64,000 nt of DNA from Periconia sp. R9002. Lineage: Eukaryota > Ascomycota > Dothideomycetes > Pleosporales > Periconiaceae. Below the pieces are notes generated by a model. That model made no database searches. It saw nothing but the letters and a program-made list of their open reading frames with translations, and was not told the DNA's origin. Below, piece after piece: positions 24,911 through 35,697 of this stretch. Numbering within the stretch: position 1 is the first letter of the stretch; the number at the start of each line of letters is the position of its first letter. The translations under genes were made by a program, and so were the position numbers. The stretch is taken from contig JAMAHW010000026.1 in assembly GCA_023627715.1 (NCBI GenBank), forward strand, positions 425,581 through 489,580, in the 5' to 3' direction.

Positions 24911-26623
24911 TCATCTTTTTGCTCTCTTCGCGTCCGGTTCGTCTTCATCACTATCATAGTCTTTGTATATAGTTTTAGGCTGGGTTTTATCCCACGCGCC
25001 CGTGAAGACGTTCTTCTCTCCCTCCTTTGGTGCATACTTGAGCAGTGCCTCCCGAGGATCCTCATCTCGCATACTACTTAACTCAATGTGCTCTCGAACA
25101 TATTTCTCGTCCGGCGTATTCTTTGCAAACGGCGTGGTGGCTGGGATATGGGGCCGTCGCGGATCTCTGCTCTTTCCAGAGGCTGTGAGACCAATAGTAG
25201 GGTGGCGGGCTGCGAATGAGTTGGTCGCAGGTGCACCTCTACCTCCGGCTCCAACAGCGTCGCCTGCCATCCCAAGCGGGTCCATATCCGTCGTCAAATT
25301 GGGGTCGTCATCTACATGTCGCTTTTTGGGCGCTTTGGAGAGGATGGTTAAAGCACCCGCAGTTGATAATTTAGGGTTGAAGAGGATGGTCGTCTGGCCA
25401 TTTGCAGATCCAGTAAAAATTTGATTAATCTTGGGGTGCCATTCAACGGTGATGAGAGGAGAGCCAGGTGTGACTGGGGTCACTAATTCAGGGCGGAGAG
25501 TTGCTGGATTGAGAATGTGAAGATGACCAGTCTCTGACCCGGTGATGACGCTCGAAGCGTTGGGAGAGAATCTGATGTTGGAAGTAGGATACTGTGACGA
25601 TGTGGATGGGTGTGAAGTCGTATTGACAGGCGCCTTGAACTTTCGTGTGTCCCATAGCTTGATGGTATCGTCGCCACCACGAGTAATCACCAACCTCCCA
25701 TCTGCGCTGATATCCAGGCCACTGGTCCACGTATTATTCGCATGCGCGTCTCGAATTTCACCAGCTGAACGATGCCAGGGACCCTCACCACCCCACATGA
25801 CAAGGCTACCGTCCAAGGCGGCCGATACTATCATGCTGCCATTGCCTTCCGGAGCAGTTCCCCAAGCGATCGTTGTCATTCTCGTCACACCCGCTGAACC
25901 TGCCGCTCTGGATTTGTGTACCACGACATGCTCCTGCTTCATCCTCTTGTTCACATCCCAGACCCGTATCGTGCTATCTGTGCCGGCCGTCACAAACTTC
26001 TCTCGATCCGTCGGGTGCCACGCGGCGCTGGTGACTTCGGAGGTATGTCCCTTTGTATTGAGCTTGTCCCTCAAGTACATGTCGCCCTTCACATATTCCG
26101 CCTCCAAATCGCCATCTCGAGTGAACAGCCGCGCTTGAGGATTTGCGGTTATTACAAGAAATTGGCTGCCGGAAAGCGGGCTGAACAGGACTTGGTGTAT
26201 CGAATGCGACTCTGCAGCCGCGGAGGGTTTGGTCTGGAATGGATCCACCGTTTTGAAAGCACGGATAGTTGTTGGCGTGAGGGAAGAGAGATCGTGTAAT
26301 TTGAGCGTGCAATCCGTAGACCCAGTCACCAGGCGCGTCCCGGATGGGTCAAGGGTAATAGTTGTAACAGGGCGATCATGCGTCTTGATCAGAAGTTCGT
26401 GAGAGACGGGATATTCGTCGTCATCCTCGTCTTCATCGGAATCGCTATCGTCGTCTGAATCCTTGTCGCTATTGTCCTTTGTGGCAGCTTGTTTCCGCTC
26501 GTCGACAATCGGCCTGCGACACCGTTCAATTTGCGCCGCGACATCAACTCCCGCATCTTGCTTTCCGAAGGAAGTGGGCACGAACTGGCGCATGGCCTCT
26601 TCATCGTTTGCAGAAATGTCCAT
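24911..26623 (-). CDS. WD40-repeat protein, WDR70 family
   Basis: One uninterrupted frame of 570 residues. An acidic stretch at about 52-72 is followed by WD40 repeats from about residue 75 to 430 (TGSTDCTLKLHDL, TAGTDSTIRVWDV, TRGGDDTIKLWDT, TGSETGHLHIL, TGSANGQTTILF). The tail has the family-typical KKRHVDDDPNL and TPFAKNTPDEKYVREHIELS segments and ends in a basic KRAKR, a plausible nuclear signal. The order and tail match WDR70 (gastrulation-defective 1). Fission yeast Wdr70 works with the CRL4 ubiquitin ligase in histone H2B ubiquitylation at DNA breaks; the same role here is inferred from the family. It is intronless, unlike most neighbours. Confidence 0.9.
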   Translation of the reverse strand: MDISANDEEAMRQFVPTSFGKQDAGVDVAAQIERCRRPIVDERKQAATKDNSDKDSDDDSDSDEDEDDDEYPVSHELLIKTHDRPVTTITLDPSGTRLVTGSTDCTLKLHDLSSLTPTTIRAFKTVDPFQTKPSAAAESHSIHQVLFSPLSGSQFLVITANPQARLFTRDGDLEAEYVKGDMYLRDKLNTKGHTSEVTSAAWHPTDREKFVTAGTDSTIRVWDVNKRMKQEHVVVHKSRAAGSAGVTRMTTIAWGTAPEGNGSMIVSAALDGSLVMWGGEGPWHRSAGEIRDAHANNTWTSGLDISADGRLVITRGGDDTIKLWDTRKFKAPVNTTSHPSTSSQYPTSNIRFSPNASSVITGSETGHLHILNPATLRPELVTPVTPGSPLITVEWHPKINQIFTGSANGQTTILFNPKLSTAGALTILSKAPKKRHVDDDPNLTTDMDPLGMAGDAVGAGGRGAPATNSFAARHPTIGLTASGKSRDPRRPHIPATTPFAKNTPDEKYVREHIELSSMRDEDPREALLKYAPKEGEKNVFTGAWDKTQPKTIYKDYDSDEDEPDAKRAKR

Positions 26624-27034
26624 GGCTTGTTGAATATCGTACCACTGTAGTCCTTGGAATGACGAGGTTTGAGGAATGTATGGGAGTGGGCCGGGATAGC
26701 TTCGAGAAGTAATAGTGGCAGGGATCTTTGGTTGCTAGCTTGCCACACTCCGATTGGCTAGAATATCTATGCTCAAGACAGCTCAACATCATTGATCACT
26801 GCAGTCTTTGTAGAAGGTTTAAATAAATCCTCGCGTTTATTCCATAGTTACAAAGTTTCCTTTGGCCAATATAGAGCTGATTTGACTTATTCATTGCTCG
26901 TTAACCTCAACAAATCCCAACCCTCATTCATCGACTCATACACTCAAACTCCCCTAGCAACAGACACATATCTGTGACATGAGTCTTAATTCTTCCATAT
27001 AAAAAGGGGAAAAATTACACATCTCCTAAAACAC
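26624..27034. other. WDR70-like promoter and Rpb12-like 3' flank
   Basis: A 411-bp AT-rich spacer. A TATAAAAAG string at 26998-27006 on the + strand has no + strand gene nearby and is not called. Confidence 0.55.
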
Positions 27035-27756
27035 TTATCTCGCCTCAAACTGCACCAATCTCTTCGTTCTCAACTTCATCACTATCCGCCCTCCACATTC
27101 CCTACACCTCATCGCATCCCGATCTGTCAGCACGAACCTCGCATCACACCCATTCCTCTTGGTCCCGCACGTGTACTCGATCTGGTATCTGAATCCACTG
27201 CTTTGATCAGTATGAAGGTCGTAGTTTGTTGTAGTCGCCGTGGTGGGTGCTGGTGCAGCGGATACAAATTGTGTCGACGGTGATCGAGTGGGTTGAGATT
27301 TTGAAGGGGAAGTTTGATTCTCTTCTGCTTTGTTGGAAGCGCCTTTTTTGTTTGCGTTGGCGTCATTCTCGTTTGTGATTTCGATGTGGATGGATTGTTC
27401 GCTTTTGCTATCGGCGTCGGAGCTTTCTTCGTTGGAGTCGTAAGCTGTGTCTAGTATGGGTAAGAACAAATTATCTTGTAGAGAAGTATAGACTGCTGCG
27501 TAGTCAAAGGATGAGTATTTTACGCACCTCCAACGCTCTCCTCCTCGCTCCGGTGCAAAGCCTCTAAAACTTCTTTCTCCATGTCGGCATCGAGACTATC
27601 ACTTGACATTCTTCGTTCGTCAATCCCACTTTGATCCGCAATGGGGATTTCGTCTATGTCCATACTGTCAACCTCTTCCTTTGTAGTATTTTTGTTGTTG
27701 GCCTCGATCATCTCCTTCTCCTGCAAACTGCTTCGTCTTCGGGTGGTGACTGGCAT
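27035..27756 (-). CDS. Divergent Rpb12/RPABC4-like zinc-ribbon protein with acidic N-terminal extension
   Basis: Exons (minus) 27756-27528 and 27450-27035 give 214 residues. The last 55 or so match the shared RNA polymerase subunit Rpb12: a zinc ribbon, then RCRECGGRIVMKLRTKRLVQFEAR, including the near-invariant C-terminus. Two things are odd. The first cysteine pair is spaced CGTKRNGC (C-x6-C) instead of C-x2-C, and about 155 acidic, Ser-rich, low-complexity residues precede the domain, whereas Rpb12 is normally near 70-90 residues in total. The gene may be a diverged paralogue with the standard Rpb12 elsewhere, or an altered sole copy. Two acceptors six bases apart (after 27451 or 27445) are both in frame. 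The call of an Rpb12-type fold is firm; a true polymerase subunit role is not. Confidence 0.8.
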
Positions 27757-28227
27757 CCTTGCTCGATAATGTTTATGTCGAAATGAGAAAATAATCAAGG
27801 GGTGCACGAAGAAGCTCTTCGTTCGCTTCTTTTTGCGAGATTGTAGATTTGTACTGAGTTACGTGCGAATGAGTATGAAACAAGGGTGTATATGTGTGTT
27901 AGTGCTGAGGAATGACTGTCATTATTCTGTGAATGGTGATGAACGCGAACAAAGAAAAAATTCACCCGCGAAGTAATTAAAACATTCAGGAAGTAGGCGC
28001 ATTGTTTGAAATGTATGCGGATAGTTGATTCTAGGTGGCTGTAAGTGATGTTTGCGGAAAATAGAACAAAAGGGAGAGGTTGGCTCAACTAAAGCATTCA
28101 CATTCCGCTGTTGCGAATTTCCGAGACCACAATTTTCAAACATTCGTTGATATGTGAGTTATATGTACATTATCTTACAAAAATAGTACGATGCGTTTGT
28201 TTAGAAGTTCGAGAGAACAAGTCAAGC
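27757..28227. other. Rpb12-like promoter and COQ8 3' flank
   Basis: A 471-bp AT-rich tandem spacer with no gene seen. Confidence 0.6.
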
Positions 28228-30762
28228 TTACTTGATTTTTCCACCTTTGCGGTACACTTCGATCGCATTCTCAAACAACTCACGACAAGGCACTCGGCTG
28301 CCCAATCTAGCACATAAAAGAAACGCTCCACTCAACTTCCTGTGTAGACTGTACGTCTCTTCGGGTGGAGGTGAAAGTCTTTCGTTAACCATGACCGGGA
28401 TCAAGCTCCTCACTCTATCCGTGATGGTCTGATCACGGAAATCGTAGATTTTAGGCCCATTCGATGAAAAGGGCTCAGCAAGTGTGAGAACAGATTGCAC
28501 ATGCGCATCTACCATCGAGGATGACTCGGCGCCGGTCAAGTATCCCAGTTCGATAGATAGGTCGCGAATCTTGGTCTTATCATTTTTGGAGGCGGCGATA
28601 AGTATGTTGACGTAAGGGTCTACGAACTCGTCTGGATATGCGCGGGAGGCACCGAAATCTAGTAATTCGATCTTGTGGTCTTTTTCATTGTATAGAAAAT
28701 TCGTCCAGTTCGGATCTGTTTGCATGAACTTGAACTCGACTATCTCTCGCAAAGATAAGCGCAGGATCTGGGTACCGATCCAATCGCGCTTTTCTTGACT
28801 GAGTGATGGTAACTTTGCGACACCAGTACCTGTCACGAACTCAGCGGTAAGAACTTCGCTCCCGCTAGCTTCCGGGAAAACTTTGGGTACAACAAAGACA
28901 TCGGTATCATCGGCCAGGGCGTCGCGGAACCGTGCTTGCCATTCTGCTTCCCGAACATAATCACATTCCCAGCCTAGTTCTGTACGAGCATTGGCGATGG
29001 TTTTATCAAGGAACAACCCTTTCGGCAATAATCGAGAAGCCGTGAGCAGAATGGATAAGTTGTTCAAGTCGGAATCGATGGAGTTTGCGACTCCAGGATA
29101 TTGCACTTTAACGGCGACGGTCTCCTTTGTGGATTTTAATACAGCTCGATGGACTTGGCCGATGGATGCGGCGGCAATGGGCACGTCCTCGAAGGAATCA
29201 AAAAGATCACGCCAGTTCGGACCAAGATTTTTACTCAAGACTTGGTTACGTTGAGAAGCCGGCATATAGTCCGCGCTATCTTGGACACGCCTCAGAACAT
29301 CATGTATCGCTGGAGGTAGCATCTTGATATCTACTTTGTGTTAGATTGTACTGATTTTCAAATGCGAACTTTTACTTACCTTGGATACTGATCATTTGAC
29401 CTAGTTTGAGAGCGGCACCTCGCATACGTGATAATTTTGCCACCAAAATTTCTATATTGGCAGGACTCAGCATCAACGACCCTCCAGATGCGGCAGCGCT
29501 CCCTGTTACTCGTCGGAGACTTTCGCCAACTGCACCAAAGGCCATGCTGGTCCCCAAACCGGCGTACTGCCATAATCTACCGAAACGTGACGATGGGACT
29601 CTTGACTCGCGCAATTCATACTGTGCTTGAGCAGGTGCGGTGTTTACCTCCCCAGAAATCTACAATTTCACTGTCAGTACATCAGTACGCTTCAATGTCG
29701 ATCAGAATATGAGCATACATCAGAACTTGGAGAAGCATTTGTGTGAGCACCTCTGGCCAGCTCAGACGCCAAGTCATGCATTTCCTGCTCGGTGGTAGCA
29801 GGTCGTGCAGCCGACTCGGGTGGAGAGGAACGACGCGGCGGTTCTTCAGGTATAGAAGGCTTGGTCTGCTCGCTCGCGCGGACATTGAAAGTATCCTGAT
29901 CATGACCTTGGGCAGTTTCGGTGTGATCAAAAGGTGTTCCAGCAACGCCCCTGAGGTCTATGTGAGTTTTATGTTTGTATGGATTTCCTCCTAGAATCTT
30001 CGCCACGCGTGGAGAATGGAAAACGTCGGTGTTTATACCCTCCGGTATGTCGTCTGCTTCAGGCACTGCTACGTGGCTTGGAATATCATCATGTACACTA
30101 TTAACTTGCGAGTCAAGTTCTGAGTCCCGAAGCCTATCCGCAGATAACCCTGATGGTTGGTTCGGTAACGGTATAGTTGATTTTCTAGATTCGACCGGTT
30201 TCAAGCCTTCACCAGCACCAACAGAGTGATCTCTGGCTAAAGGCTCTTTCGGGGGCTCCGGTACGGGGCGCTCTGAGAATGTATCTTGGCCCTTTGCGTT
30301 GTTATCCAACGAAACTCCCTGGGAAGGTATGGTCCCGTCTGGAAGTGGAGATCGTTCAGCTTCTTCCTGATGAACGCCTAGCTCTCCTCGCGCCGGAGGT
30401 TGAGCTTGCGTCTCTCTATCCGATCTTTTATAGTGATGATCCTGCTCCAGACCCTCCTCTCTTCCCCGCGGAGGTGTGGCTGTGGTAGCTGTTGCGGTTT
30501 GCGACGTGTTGAAGCCAGCGGTGGCTCGTTGGGCGGCGGTTGAAGCATATTTGGGCGCTTCCTCGTTCAGGCGCTTCGATAGGGCAATTGCAGCCTCGAG
30601 AGTGAGGGTGACGCGATCCGTCTGGCTCTTCGCAGCCTTTGCTAGACTCGATGTCTTACTGTAAACGTCCCATTGTTGCGAGCGCAGCTTGATATGTTGC
30701 TGTGCAATGGACTTGGAGGCATTGAACAGCTTCGCGGCGTCGATGAGCCGTCTGCCTGCCAT
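28228..30762 (-). CDS. COQ8: Mitochondrial ABC1/COQ8 (ADCK3) atypical kinase for ubiquinone biosynthesis
   Basis: Exons (minus) 30762-29719, 29659-29380 and 29330-28228 give 808 residues. The kinase-like UbiB fold occupies the last 450 or so and has every family hallmark: KLGQ (KxGQ), the Ala-rich loop PIAAASIGQVHRA, the lysine in VAVKVQYPGV, the ELGWECDYVREA segment, DPNWTNFL and DFGASRAY. Coq8 is needed for stability of the coenzyme Q synthesis complex at the inner mitochondrial membrane. The N-terminal half is a long polar, Pro/Glu/Ser-rich region absent from yeast Coq8, though similar extensions occur in filamentous fungi. The first ATG is at 30762; the longer open frame above it begins at a non-ATG codon. 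Its start region faces that of the amidase gene at 31239, so the two may share a promoter. Confidence 0.94.
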
Positions 30763-31238
30763 TACAACCGCGTGCAAGGTCTAAATCATCGAATTGAGCG
30801 TTGGAAAACCTACAAGTAAGCCCACACCAAGTGTAACGAGCGTAGAAAAGGCATAGGTAATCGACTCATAGCGTCATAGCTTCTCGCAGTTAAGCTTAAT
30901 TTTTGTCGACTGCGTGTGATTGGCCAGCTTGGTACAAGACTATCCTAACCTTATTTAGGAAAGAGACTTGCACTTCTTTCGTCTGCGGTGCCGCCGAAAG
31001 GTGGCCATTGACTGCTGCAAGGACTATTCGCTGTGAATGTGAAGATATCTCTCTCTGGGAATTGTTTCAACTCCCTAAGCCACGCACATATACGCGTAGA
31101 GTGATCTAACCTATCGCAATCCGTATTCATTCACCCTCAGCATTACCGTGCCGCCCTGGTCTCCTTCCGTAGCTTTACCAGGATACCTTTCCACGACTTT
31201 ATGATACAAGAATCCGCGTTGCGGTATTAAGATCCAAG
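30763..31238. promoter_or_regulatory. Divergent promoter region of COQ8 and the N-terminal amidase gene
   Basis: A 476-bp interval between two start codons pointing away from each other, with no coding signal. Promoters for both genes must lie here; individual elements could not be assigned. Confidence 0.5.
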
Positions 31239-32433
31239 ATGAAGGTGGCTCTACTACAATTTGCTCCAGATGTGGGCAAGGTGAAGGAAAACATTCAGAG
31301 AGCGGATGAAACACTTCAAAAGACACGGATCCCCACCGATCTAGACTGGCTTATATTACCTGAAATGGCCTTCTCCGGTGCGTTATTCTCCCTCTCATGT
31401 GCTCTCCTTCGTTCGAAGTATACGAAATTGCACCATTCCTTTTATTAGATGGCGAAGTTGTGGAAACTTTCACCCCCGATATCAAATGTGCCCAAATAGG
31501 AACAACCCAAATACCCCACATTTATGAGCACCAGCGAACATGATCCACCCAGGGTATTTGAGAACAAAGATTAACAGATTGAAGGGTACACTTTCCACTC
31601 CTTGGAAGAAATACAACCCTATCTGGAACCGACCACCTCTGGTATTAGCACACAATGGGCTATACAGGTAGCCAAACACTACGGTTGTCATGTTACCGTG
31701 GGATATCCTGAGATTACAATTACAGAACCTAAAGTGCAATGTAAGTATTTTGTATCGCAATATTTCCCGAACTGCATTTGGATATACGTGAAAATATATG
31801 TTAAAAAGTATACTGTTCGCAATACTAACGGATACCGTAGACAACTCTACGGTCACCATTTCACCTGCGGGGGAAATACTCACCAACTATCGCAAGACTT
31901 TTTTATACTACACAGACGAGACGTGGTGTACCGAGCCTACATCAACCTTCTACTCCGGTACTCTTGGTTCCCTCGGCTCAGTCACGCTGGGAATCTGTAT
32001 GGACATCAACCCGCACCGCTTCCTCGCCCCGTGGGATGCATACGAATTCGCCAACGCCGCACTGACCTCTTCTCACATCATGCCGAATTCACTCCCTCCA
32101 CTGATCTGTGTATCAATGGCGTGGCTGTGCCACTTGACGCCTGAGGAGTTGGTACAGGAGCCTCAGGCACCGGATGTTGCGACTGTGGCATATTGGGTAG
32201 AACGGTTCCAGCCCATCATTGAGAAGAGTAAGGAAGTGGGAGGTGCTACGCATGTGGTGTTGGCTAATCGGTCAGGAGTGGAGAAGGGTGTTTGCTTCGC
32301 TGGTAGTAGTACAGTTCTCAAGATTGAGCGTGGTGCTGTGAGTCTGTTTAAGACGGCAGGGAAGAGCGAGGAGAAATGCCTGGTGGTCGACTTGGACGAA
32401 CGGCCTCATTTCATGGTCAGAAAAGCACATTAG
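31239..32433 (+). CDS. NTA1: Protein N-terminal asparagine/glutamine amidase, nitrilase superfamily
   Basis: Exons 31239-31377, 31585-31740 and 31841-32433 give 295 residues. The nitrilase Glu-Lys-Cys triad is visible: Glu in LILPEMAFSG, Lys in YRKTFLYY and Cys in LGICMDINP. LAPWDAYEFA and the overall order match fungal Nta1, which deamidates N-terminal Asn or Gln to feed the Arg/N-degron pathway. It is shorter than yeast Nta1 (about 457) but usual for the filamentous-fungal form. The 207-bp intron 1 has nearer AG sites, but only the one at 31583-31584 keeps frame and restores FSGYTF. The distinction from other carbon-nitrogen hydrolases rests on the family pattern. Confidence 0.88.
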
Positions 32434-32999
32434 GGTGGCGTTCTTAGTCATGGCTTCTGATGATCATTCAAGAGGGACAAATGGCCAGTCCCAAGACCGA
32501 CCTTGAGGTTTCGGTATCTTCCAAGGTGGCCAGCGGACTGTTAGGAACTGTACATAGCTCGGGAACGACTTGTCCTCACATCTGTATGGCTCCCTATGCA
32601 GTTCACAGATGCAATTGATTTCACGCACGCACGCAAACATTCATAAAATCATTGGACCAGCAAGTGCCTTGACATTCACTGCATAACCCTTCATATTTTC
32701 CTTTCCCATAAAGCGCCAGCCAGCATAGAGTGAGTGCTCGGCCAAGACAATGAAATACTCCGACCCGTCACTCCTCAAGTCGTGAAAATGCATGCATAAC
32801 ATCCACTGTGTCGTCCCCATTCCCCTTTCAGCACCCTAATCCGTCACGCAAAACATGCCGGAAAACTGCCCCCACTAGCCTGCCATAGTTGATGTTCGGT
32901 TCCCGAGGTGCTCGTTGTAGGATTGCCAGAGAAAGAGATGTGCGAGATCGGAAATCGTAAAAGGAGGAAAAGAAGGGAAGCGGAAGGTGGGCGAGACAT
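32434..32999. other. Convergent spacer between NTA1 and eL39 genes
   Basis: A 566-bp stretch with no gene seen. A long open frame crossing 32828-33379 on the minus strand is an artefact over the eL39 introns and 3' UTR. Confidence 0.6.
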
Positions 33000-33303
33000 T
33001 TAGATGCCGATACGGGTCTTGCGCCAGTGTCGCCTCTTAGCGTTGTACCTTCACATTTGGTCAGTATCAAGTTTGTATCACCCGGGTGGATTCTATGAGA
33101 GTTCGCCGTGATGGTCCGGGTATTTGGATCGTGAGAAATCGTACCTGATGGTGTTGCCGGTTCGGAGGCGGATCCATTGGGGGATCGGGCGGTTCTGCTT
33201 CTGAGCTTTGGCAAGCTTCTGCTTGGTGCGGAAAGACTTGTGGGACTGCTTGATGTCAGTACATGTTGCAGCGAGCATGAATATCGGGGTGGCGTACCGG
33301 CAT
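33000..33303 (-). CDS. RPL39: 60S ribosomal protein eL39
   Basis: Exons (minus) 33303-33298, 33245-33145 and 33048-33000 give 51 residues, exactly the normal length. The first coding exon is only six bases (ATGCCG, Met-Pro); exon 2 begins [18 protein letters not shown] and exon 3 ends [15 protein letters not shown]. eL39 lines the ribosomal exit tunnel. The introns are 52 and 96 bp. Such a tiny first exon is common for fungal ribosomal protein genes and explains why no single frame shows the protein. Confidence 0.97.
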
Positions 33304-33721
33304 CGTGACGGTTTGTGCGGTCGTCGAAGATGTCGGGTGTGAGTTGTCGTTGCAGTGGGTAAGTAGATGTCGCAACCAATTTTCGCTTGCGGAGTGTGCG
33401 CCAAGAATACGAACTTGTTCGGGGTTAGTGGCGCGCATCACGTGATTCTTAGTTCTTCCCGCACCTGTGGCAGCCATCACTTGTACATGAACACCAACGT
33501 AATTAGACAAATTTTTGAGGGTAGTCATCTGCATGTAAAATACAAATAGATTTGTTCCATTTCCCCAATTACCTACAGACCTTTGGGCCAAAGAAAATAG
33601 ACGTCCGTCCCTAGAGCCCTGCTTTCATGTTCCAACCTGTAAACAATACTCAAATCGTATGAAACCATGTCAAGGGCGTGGAACATTGTCGTCCGAAGGT
33701 CCACTATGAACGCCTTGCACC
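33304..33721. other. eL39 promoter and RNase H-like 3' flank
   Basis: A 418-bp tandem spacer with the eL39 promoter and leader. No distinct element was assigned. Confidence 0.55.
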
Positions 33722-34514
33722 TCACGACTTCGTCCTGGCCACATCACCGCGGATAGCAGCCTCTTTCGCCAGACGATCGGCAAGTTTGCTGTGCTTCTTT
33801 GGAATCTGCCAGAAACCAATCTATGTGATATTAGTTTTGTATGCAGCCAACATACATTTTTGGACCAACTAACCGTCACGTTATTCGCCTCTTGCGTCGC
33901 CACCATATGGTCGAGATCGAGGAACAGGTCCAGATTTGCTGGTACAAGACCTTTGGAAGTGCACCAATCGTTCTTCTGCAAGCTCAGTCAGAAATGTCAT
34001 TAAAGTCCTTGTCACACTAGTGGAGACGTACCCTCCATGCTGGCAACCATTCAGTCATCCCCTTGACGACATACTCAGAATTGGTCGCAATAATCCAAGT
34101 TTTAGCGTCGCCCCTGACCTCCTCATCGGCAAGCAATTCCACGCTTAGCTTTGCTGCACATAGTTGCGCTCGCTGGTTCGACCGCAGTGAAAACTTGTCT
34201 ACCAAATCCGTAATTGGTATAGATCGTTGGCTGCTATCATCCTTGCCGTATGCTATACCAACTCCAGCTTTTGCTTCAGGCCGTCCGTTGTTTGTACACA
34301 CACCACTAGCGAATATGATGCGATAGTGATGGCAAGTTTTAACCGATTGACGGCCTGGGGGAGCTCGAAGGCGTGCTTGGTTACACTGGCAGCAATACAA
34401 CAAGAAATCGTCACACTCAGGACATTCTTGAAGAAGCTCTGGTACAGGACTATTTCTAGTTGTTGGACAAAGGATAAGCTTTCTATTGCGGATGAGATTC
34501 TCGGGATCAGCCAT
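33722..34514 (-). CDS. RNase H-fold protein lacking most catalytic carboxylates
   Basis: Exons (minus) 34514-34032, 33975-33874 and 33820-33722 give 227 residues. An N-terminal Cys-rich segment (CPECDDFLLYCCQC, about 31-44) could bind zinc. The rest follows the RNase HI fold in order: IIFASGVCTNNG, SNQRAQLCAAKLSVELL, IIATNSEYVVKGMTEWLPAW and KLADRLAKEAA. Aligned by motif to the E. coli enzyme, the catalytic set Asp10-Glu48-Asp70-Asp134 reads Ser-Gln-Asn-Asp, so three of four metal ligands are gone. Splicing restores the last motif, so the gene is intact even though the active site is not. It may be a nucleic-acid-binding pseudoenzyme; its function is unknown. Confidence 0.85.
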
Positions 34515-34625
34515 GTTTGTGGATATTTAGAACGAAAGTATGAGGGGTTGAGTTCAAAAGGTCTGTCCGCGTAGGAAGTTGTTAAGAGAAACTTGGTTGC
34601 CATAAGCAATAGATTGGGCGGGGAG

Positions 34626-34637
34626 TATATATATATA
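34626..34637 (-). promoter_or_regulatory. TATA-like element of the RNase H-like gene
   Basis: An alternating TA run of 12 bases lies 112 bp upstream of the ATG at 34514. Position and composition fit a TATA box; a simple TA repeat is the alternative. Confidence 0.35.
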
Positions 34638-35609
34638 CCCTCCCAGATGACAAACGCACGTATGCAGGGAGCAAACACATCGGACTCATGTGACGGAGAC
34701 GTCCACCGACACTGACTTGCCCCACCAAGACGCCGAGTACACATTGCCCCTCAATACCAAAAAAGAAGTGCCACAATTAGAACTGTTAAAAATGTCTATT
34801 CACTCCTACTTCTCACTGAATTTTCCTTCCTTTGTCACATGTGCATACATTTTGGTTTGGCGTACCCTACGATTGACGATTAGCACACATTAAACTCTGG
34901 ATTGACTATCTTCAGCTTATAGAAACTACTTAAGAGATTGTTTAACCGTATTTTAAGGTAGAAAATGTGGTTGGCACACTGTTCCAAGCCCAGCCAAAAC
35001 CGGTAATGTATATCATTGCTCTCCTTACCGTCGATGCGACAGACCATTTAGACGGTATCTCTGTACCCTAGCTAGATAGCACAACGCATGTAAATTGTTA
35101 CAGTCAATTATTGTTACTTCGGGGTATGAGACAGTCTCTATTGCTCCGTGAAGTGGGCGTATGACGATGTTCTCCACGAAGTGTCATCTTGAGTTAAATT
35201 ATATCCAATGGTGGACCAAGCCTAGACAAACCATGGATTCACTGGGCCCTTGCGACATGTCAAAAGCTTCTCCAATGCCCGTGATTGAGTGGTTTTGACC
35301 GACCTTGTACAAGAAATAAAAAGTTCGTATATATAATGTGTTGTACGCAGACAATTTGATATTCGCGGAAGCCGGCGGAGTAGTATAGTTGGAATAGCTG
35401 ATGTCTTCTTTTAAGTATTTGAAATTGTTGTTCGTCCTCGTATAAGCCTGGAAACTATAGACCTTCTGCACGTGGCTAGAATGGGTAAGACTAGGATGTA
35501 CGAGTTATACTTATCATAAGTTGCAGGGCTAAGTAATATTGACATTCGTACAACGATCTCGATCATATCCATGGCATTCGATGTTCTCAAAATCTTTTTC
35601 CATTCAAGA

Positions 35610-35617
35610 TATAAAAG
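35610..35617 (+). promoter_or_regulatory. TATA box of the 172-aa hypothetical gene
   Basis: A TATAAAAG string matching the TATA consensus lies 80 bp upstream of the ATG at 35698, in an AT-rich promoter. Confidence 0.45.
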
Positions 35618-35697
35618 GTAGCTCCGGAGCACATTATTCAAAAGCATGAGATTTCATCAGTTCAGATCTTCCTTTCGCAGCTGAAGTTTTATTAAAG

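Larger units (their letters stand above)
34515..35697. promoter_or_regulatory. Divergent intergenic region upstream of the RNase H-like and 172-aa genes
   Basis: A 1.18-kb AT-rich interval between two divergent starts. Each side has a TATA-like string at a sensible distance from its ATG (34626-34637 and 35610-35617). No gene is seen. Confidence 0.5.

Noticed and set aside
26998..27006. TATAAAAAG string on the + strand
   Set aside because: No + strand gene follows; the next genes are on the minus strand.
32828..33379. 183-codon minus-strand frame over the eL39 locus
   Set aside because: It runs through the eL39 introns and 3' UTR in another frame; the spliced eL39 product is exact.
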